Shown one piece after another: positions 57,879 to 60,941 of a DNA stretch of 60,941 nucleotides; positions within the stretch are counted from its first letter, which is position 1; every line of letters begins with the position of its first letter. This DNA is from an uncultured Saprospiraceae bacterium (GTDB taxonomy: Bacteria; Bacteroidota; Bacteroidia; Chitinophagales; Saprospiraceae): assembly GCA_937928405.1 (NCBI GenBank), contig CALFWZ010000045.1, positions 1 to 60,941 of the forward strand, written 5' to 3'. Made by a program: the position numbers and the translations under genes. The notes below the pieces were generated by a model. That model worked only from the letters and a program-made list of their open reading frames with translations. It searched no databases and had not been told where the DNA came from.

Positions 57879-58895
57879 TTATAAGGAAGTCCGCCGGATG
57901 AGCTGACTTGGAATAGATTCTTGGATAAGGTTTCGACTTTTTACAAATTCTGCTGCTTTGATAGCCATCGCTTCAAAATCGGTTGAGAACGTAGTGATTC
58001 CTCCGCAAATGATTTCTTTTACTGGATTATTATTGTTAGAAACACAGCCGATATCTATTCCTATTTCTAGGTCTTCTTTTTTTGCATCTTTCAAAATATT
58101 CCACAAATCGCCGTCACCAATGGTGTAATAAACCGAGCTTTTTTCTAAGGTTCCGGGTTCATATTTGCTGCGGACTTCTCCTTTGATGCCCGTATCTCGT
58201 AGAAACTGTTCGAAAGCGCGAAGGATTTCGACCGGGTAGTCGGAATCAGGTTTAAAGAATAAAATGATTTGACTGAAGTTTCGGATACTAGATTCTAGTT
58301 CCTTGAGTGCGAGATAGGTAGCTATCTCAAATTCTTGCGTGATATGTGCGTAAGAACCTTCCAATTTTTGAAATCGATCGACAATCAATAATTTATTACG
58401 AGGAATTTTATTTAGCAGAATGACAGATCGGGGATGGGGGATAGGCGCGATGACGTACATGCTGTATTTACCCGCTATATTTCCTAAGATGGTTTCATAA
58501 ACCTCGATATTATTATGGTGGAAATAAATATCTACCTGAATGTTTTCTCCGACCCCTTTTCTAAAAGCATTATAAAAAGTCTCTTGAAATGGATGGAAGG
58601 CGAAGAGGAGTAGGGCGACCTTCATGGATTGTTCGGTGTCTTCATTGACGACGAAATAGCCCAATCTATTTTTGGATTCAATTAATCCACGTTGTTTTAA
58701 ATCATCATAAGCCTTCACGATGGTTTTGCGGGCAAAACCCAGTTCTCGAACCATATTATTGACGGACGGTAGCATACTTCCTTGGCTCACAATCCGATCG
58801 TCGATGGCATTGATAATTCCGTTAACTAACTGCTCGTGTTTGGAATAACTGGTGACGTCTTCTAATTCTTGAATTTTTTTGAATATGGTAACCAT
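57879..58895 (-). CDS. GntR-family transcriptional regulator with periplasmic-binding-protein-like sensor
   Basis: 338 residues. The winged HTH is at about 15-85: NAIDDRIVSQGSMLPSVNNM, VRELGFARKTIVKAYDDLK, RGLIESKNRLGYFV. The C-terminal 240 residues have the LacI-like alpha/beta order (MKVALLLFAFHPFQETFYNA, GGITTFSTDFEAMAIKAAEF). So DNA binding is GntR-type and the ligand domain sugar-binding type. It is transcribed in the PUL direction just upstream of susC and is the probable local regulator, responding to a sugar. Confidence 0.87.
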   Translation of the reverse strand: MVTIFKKIQELEDVTSYSKHEQLVNGIINAIDDRIVSQGSMLPSVNNMVRELGFARKTIVKAYDDLKQRGLIESKNRLGYFVVNEDTEQSMKVALLLFAFHPFQETFYNAFRKGVGENIQVDIYFHHNNIEVYETILGNIAGKYSMYVIAPIPHPRSVILLNKIPRNKLLIVDRFQKLEGSYAHITQEFEIATYLALKELESSIRNFSQIILFFKPDSDYPVEILRAFEQFLRDTGIKGEVRSKYEPGTLEKSSVYYTIGDGDLWNILKDAKKEDLEIGIDIGCVSNNNNPVKEIICGGITTFSTDFEAMAIKAAEFVKSRNLIQESIPSQLIRRTSL

Positions 58896-58930
58896 ATAAA
58901 ACTTATGTGTTAAACATTTTGATGATGTAA

Positions 58931-58986
58931 GTGTAAAATATACACCTTGTGCTATGCTATCCTATGATACTGATAGCACAAACATA
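58931..58986 (-). promoter_or_regulatory. gntR promoter with overlapping perfect palindromic operator
   Basis: TTGTGCTAT at 58947-58955 and ATAGCACAA at 58973-58981 are exact complements 17 bases apart. On the minus strand a Bacteroidota -7 box, TATGTTTG (58986-58979), overlaps the right arm. A second, shorter palindrome GTGTA-N5-TACAC lies at 58931-58945. Autorepression by the regulator is inferred. The rest of 58896-59277 has no gene. Confidence 0.5.
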
Positions 58987-59226
58987 AAGAATTTTTATTG
59001 GAATAAAGAAATTCTACCATATAAAATTTCATATCAGAGAAAGGAAGTTTTATGATTCTTATTTCAGCGTTTAGAGTAGATTAAAAATTGACATTGAGGT
59101 AGAGGCGATTTAGGTAGGTTTTATGGATGTATTGGGCTAATAATCAATTTGTTAAATATTTATATTTATAGAAATAACTTCTAACTAGAAGAGGGGAACT
59201 GAAAGCCAAATTCTTCTATTAACTTA

Positions 59227-59253
59227 TCCAACAATTTTTTTATATTTGTTGGA
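59227..59253 (+). promoter_or_regulatory. Promoter and hairpin of the second nuclease gene
   Basis: TATATTTG at 59241-59248 matches the Bacteroidota -7 consensus exactly, with TTA 19 bases upstream in place of TTG. It is embedded in a hairpin TCCAACAA (59227-59234) / TTGTTGGA (59246-59253). Confidence 0.45.
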
Positions 59254-59277
59254 GATTAACACGATAAAAAAAACACT

Positions 59278-60240
59278 ATGTCAAATTACAATTCCAACAA
59301 AGGATCGATAAAAGGAGGCAACGGATTTAAGGCTAAGTTGGGTATTTTCATTTTACTGGGAGCAGGACTTTTATGGCTCTTTAATACTTTTACCGGACAA
59401 GACTTATCTATAGAAGATGCGGTAGAAAAAGTGACCAAACCTTCTAAAAACCATCCAAATAATAACGAGGGGCCACGCGGGCCTAGCGAACCAGCTGATG
59501 TATCGGAAGTATCCGATGAAGTGCTGCCAACGATCAACTTGGGAAAACTGGTAAAGCATAGCTATTACGCACTTTCTTACGTGGAAGAGCATGAGCAACC
59601 TGAGTGGGTAGCGTATGAATTGACTCGGGAACATTTATACCCAAATGCCAAAAGACAGGATGATTTTCGTCCGGATCCGCGGGTGCCAAAAGGATCGGCC
59701 TCCAAACGAGATTATCGAGGCAGCGGATATGATCGAGGGCATCTGGTACCAGCAGGAGACATGACCTTTAGTAGAAAAGCGATGTCTGAAACCTTTTATC
59801 TGTCTAATATGAGTCCGCAAATTCGTAATTTTAATGGCGGAATCTGGCGAGAATTGGAAGAATCTACTCGGTATTGGACCAAGAAATTTGGTCGCGTTTA
59901 TGTCGTTACTGGCCCAGTTTTAACAGGTGAAATAAGAGAGAAGATTGGCGGAAATGGCGTTTCCGTTCCCGATCAATATTATAAAGTGCTACTGGATTTA
60001 GATGAACCAGAAATCAAAGCCATTGGATTTTTAATTCCAAACGAAGTCAGTGTAGATCCGTTAAAAGCTTATGCGATTCCGATTGATAAGATTGAAGAAC
60101 TGACAGGACTAGACTTTTTTAGTAATATTATCGATGATCCAAAATTGGAGGCGAAGCTTGAAAAGGGGCATAATATTCGGCAGTGGAGTTTTAGTAAAAA
60201 GTCTTATGAGCGACGGGTGAAGCAGTGGAATAAGCGGTAG
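59278..60240 (+). CDS. Membrane-anchored DNA/RNA non-specific endonuclease (NucA/EndoG type)
   Basis: 320 residues. A single N-terminal membrane helix (LGIFILLGAGLLWLF, 21-35) anchors the protein; no signal cleavage is obvious. A Pro/Asn/Glu-rich linker leads to the nuclease from about 90. The catalytic motif is D152-R-G-H155 (YDRGHLVPAGDM), the metal asparagine is N177 in SNMSPQ, and YVVTGPVL follows. It shares most motif flanks with the nuclease at 6070 but lacks the latter's C-terminal extension. Probably faces the periplasm and degrades incoming nucleic acid. Confidence 0.92.
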   Translation: MSNYNSNKGSIKGGNGFKAKLGIFILLGAGLLWLFNTFTGQDLSIEDAVEKVTKPSKNHPNNNEGPRGPSEPADVSEVSDEVLPTINLGKLVKHSYYALSYVEEHEQPEWVAYELTREHLYPNAKRQDDFRPDPRVPKGSASKRDYRGSGYDRGHLVPAGDMTFSRKAMSETFYLSNMSPQIRNFNGGIWRELEESTRYWTKKFGRVYVVTGPVLTGEIREKIGGNGVSVPDQYYKVLLDLDEPEIKAIGFLIPNEVSVDPLKAYAIPIDKIEELTGLDFFSNIIDDPKLEAKLEKGHNIRQWSFSKKSYERRVKQWNKR

Positions 60241-60284
60241 GGGTGAGGTGTTTTGATTATAAGTTAGTTACCGGTAATAAAAAA

Positions 60285-60869
60285 ATGGGACAGAAAAGAA
60301 CTACATATTCAAATCATTTAGACGCTTTAAAAGATGAATTACATAAATTACTAAGACATTATGCAGCCTGGAAACGAATGTCCAAATTTGAAAATATTAA
60401 TAACATTAATAGAATAGAATTTTGTGACATATTAATAGCGCTTACTTGTATTGAAAATGATTTAATTGTACGATTATCGAAACTTACAGACTCTAGAAGC
60501 GGAGTTCATTCTCTCGTTAGAATTAAGTTAGAAATTCCAAACGATATTGACAACAGAGTATTTATCAATGAAAAAATTGATGAATGTTGTGGTATCATTA
60601 ATTTATTCAAAAATAAAATTAGGTATGTTACTTTAGGACATCTAAAAATTGGTTACAGAGATGACAGATATATTCCTAAGTTTGATTTTTCAAAAGAAAT
60701 TGGAGTTTTAGTTGACCTAATTGATTTGTTAAACAAAGAAAAGATAAACTATACTTGGAAAGATGGTAGTCAAGAGAAATATGATTTGAGAGATTTTATT
60801 AATAAGGTACTATACACTTTTAAATTTAGTTTTCCAGAACAAAGATTTCCAAATTGGTATATCAGGTAG
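60285..60869 (+). CDS. Hypothetical protein, AT-rich, unknown function
   Basis: 194 residues from the ATG at 60285; a GTG at 60243 is an alternative. Mostly helical and charged, without signal or membrane helix: SNHLDALKDELHKLLRHYAA, FCDILIALTCIENDLIVRL, KIDECCGIINLFKNKI. The AT-rich codon use is like the DUF262 and EAD11 genes rather than the nuclease 44 bp upstream, suggesting later arrival. I do not recognise the family; resemblance to helical HEPN-type proteins is only an impression. Confidence 0.65.
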   Translation: MGQKRTTYSNHLDALKDELHKLLRHYAAWKRMSKFENINNINRIEFCDILIALTCIENDLIVRLSKLTDSRSGVHSLVRIKLEIPNDIDNRVFINEKIDECCGIINLFKNKIRYVTLGHLKIGYRDDRYIPKFDFSKEIGVLVDLIDLLNKEKINYTWKDGSQEKYDLRDFINKVLYTFKFSFPEQRFPNWYIR

Positions 60870-60941
60870 CTCTGCGCGAACAAAAGCGATTAATTCTTTG
60901 ACAGAGTGTACTTCATTTTTCAGGTTATCATATCCCAATCT
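60810..60941 (-). CDS. Possible C-terminus of a gene entering from the right edge
   Basis: An open minus-strand frame from the window end to a TAG at 60810. It reads RLGYDNLKNEVHSVKELI then AFVRAELPDIPIW. The composition is protein-like, but it would overlap the end of the gene at 60285 by 60 bp. Family not recognised. Confidence 0.35.
   Translation of the reverse strand, partial: RLGYDNLKNEVHSVKELIAFVRAELPDIPIWKSLFWKTKFKSV

Overview
The window looks like a chromosomal segment of a marine or sludge-type Bacteroidota, most likely Saprospiria (Lewinella/Haliscomenobacter-like). Grounds: a SusC/SusD pair inside a long polysaccharide utilization locus, FG-GAP/ASPIC-UnbV lipoproteins typical of that group, DUF2911 and DUF4833 proteins, ECF sigma/anti-sigma operons, A-rich leaders instead of Shine-Dalgarno sites, and Bacteroidota-type -7 boxes (TAnnTTTG). 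This placement is inferred from gene content only; there is no rRNA gene, tRNA gene or CRISPR array that I can see.

Layout. 1-7.3 kb: the 3'-truncated cysM, an ECF sigma factor translationally coupled to a membrane-anchored barrel-like protein, xylulokinase, an acetyltransferase and a secreted NucA-type nuclease. 7.9-13 kb: a two-gene unit, a membrane protein with a glycine-rich N-terminus and helical region plus a large exported helical-repeat protein; no enzymatic domain is visible. 13-17.3 kb: a MidA-like methyltransferase, then a conflict-type island: a protein that I read as EAD11 + TRADD-N-like + helical repeats, followed by an attC-like recombination site and a VOC-fold gene positioned like an integron cassette. 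17.4-26.3 kb: small accessory genes (two Crp/Fnr regulators, small membrane proteins, an SRPBCC protein, an ECF sigma/zinc anti-sigma/membrane-protein operon, a beta-lactamase-fold serine hydrolase, an outer-membrane protein, a GNAT). 26.3-33.9 kb: a foldback (MITE-like) element, a pentapeptide-repeat membrane protein with a possible TRADD-N-like segment, DUF4833, a DUF262/DUF1524 GmrSD-type restriction protein, a crotonase, and a repeat-rich gap. 33.9-37.6 kb: a membrane LuxR-type regulator, a thioredoxin-fold protein, DUF2911 and a small outer-membrane protein.

37.7-58.9 kb, minus strand, is one coherent galactoside-type PUL: GntR regulator, then susC, susD, two paralogous VCBS/ASPIC lipoproteins, a vanadium-haloperoxidase-like/PAP2 lipoprotein, GH36 alpha-galactosidase, GH2 beta-galactosidase and an SSS sugar/sodium symporter. 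The proposed flow is glycan capture and import by SusCD, hydrolysis by the two cytoplasmic-type galactosidases, and monosaccharide uptake by the symporter. A perfect palindrome overlapping the gntR promoter suggests autoregulation. The last 2 kb hold a second NucA nuclease and an unrecognised small gene.

Most promising for novelty: the EAD11/TRADD-N-like protein beside an attC-like site, the pentapeptide protein that may carry a related module fused to a membrane helix, the 7.96-12.9 kb pair, and the foldback element whose half copy recurs 7 kb away. All domain names were assigned by eye, without any database search.
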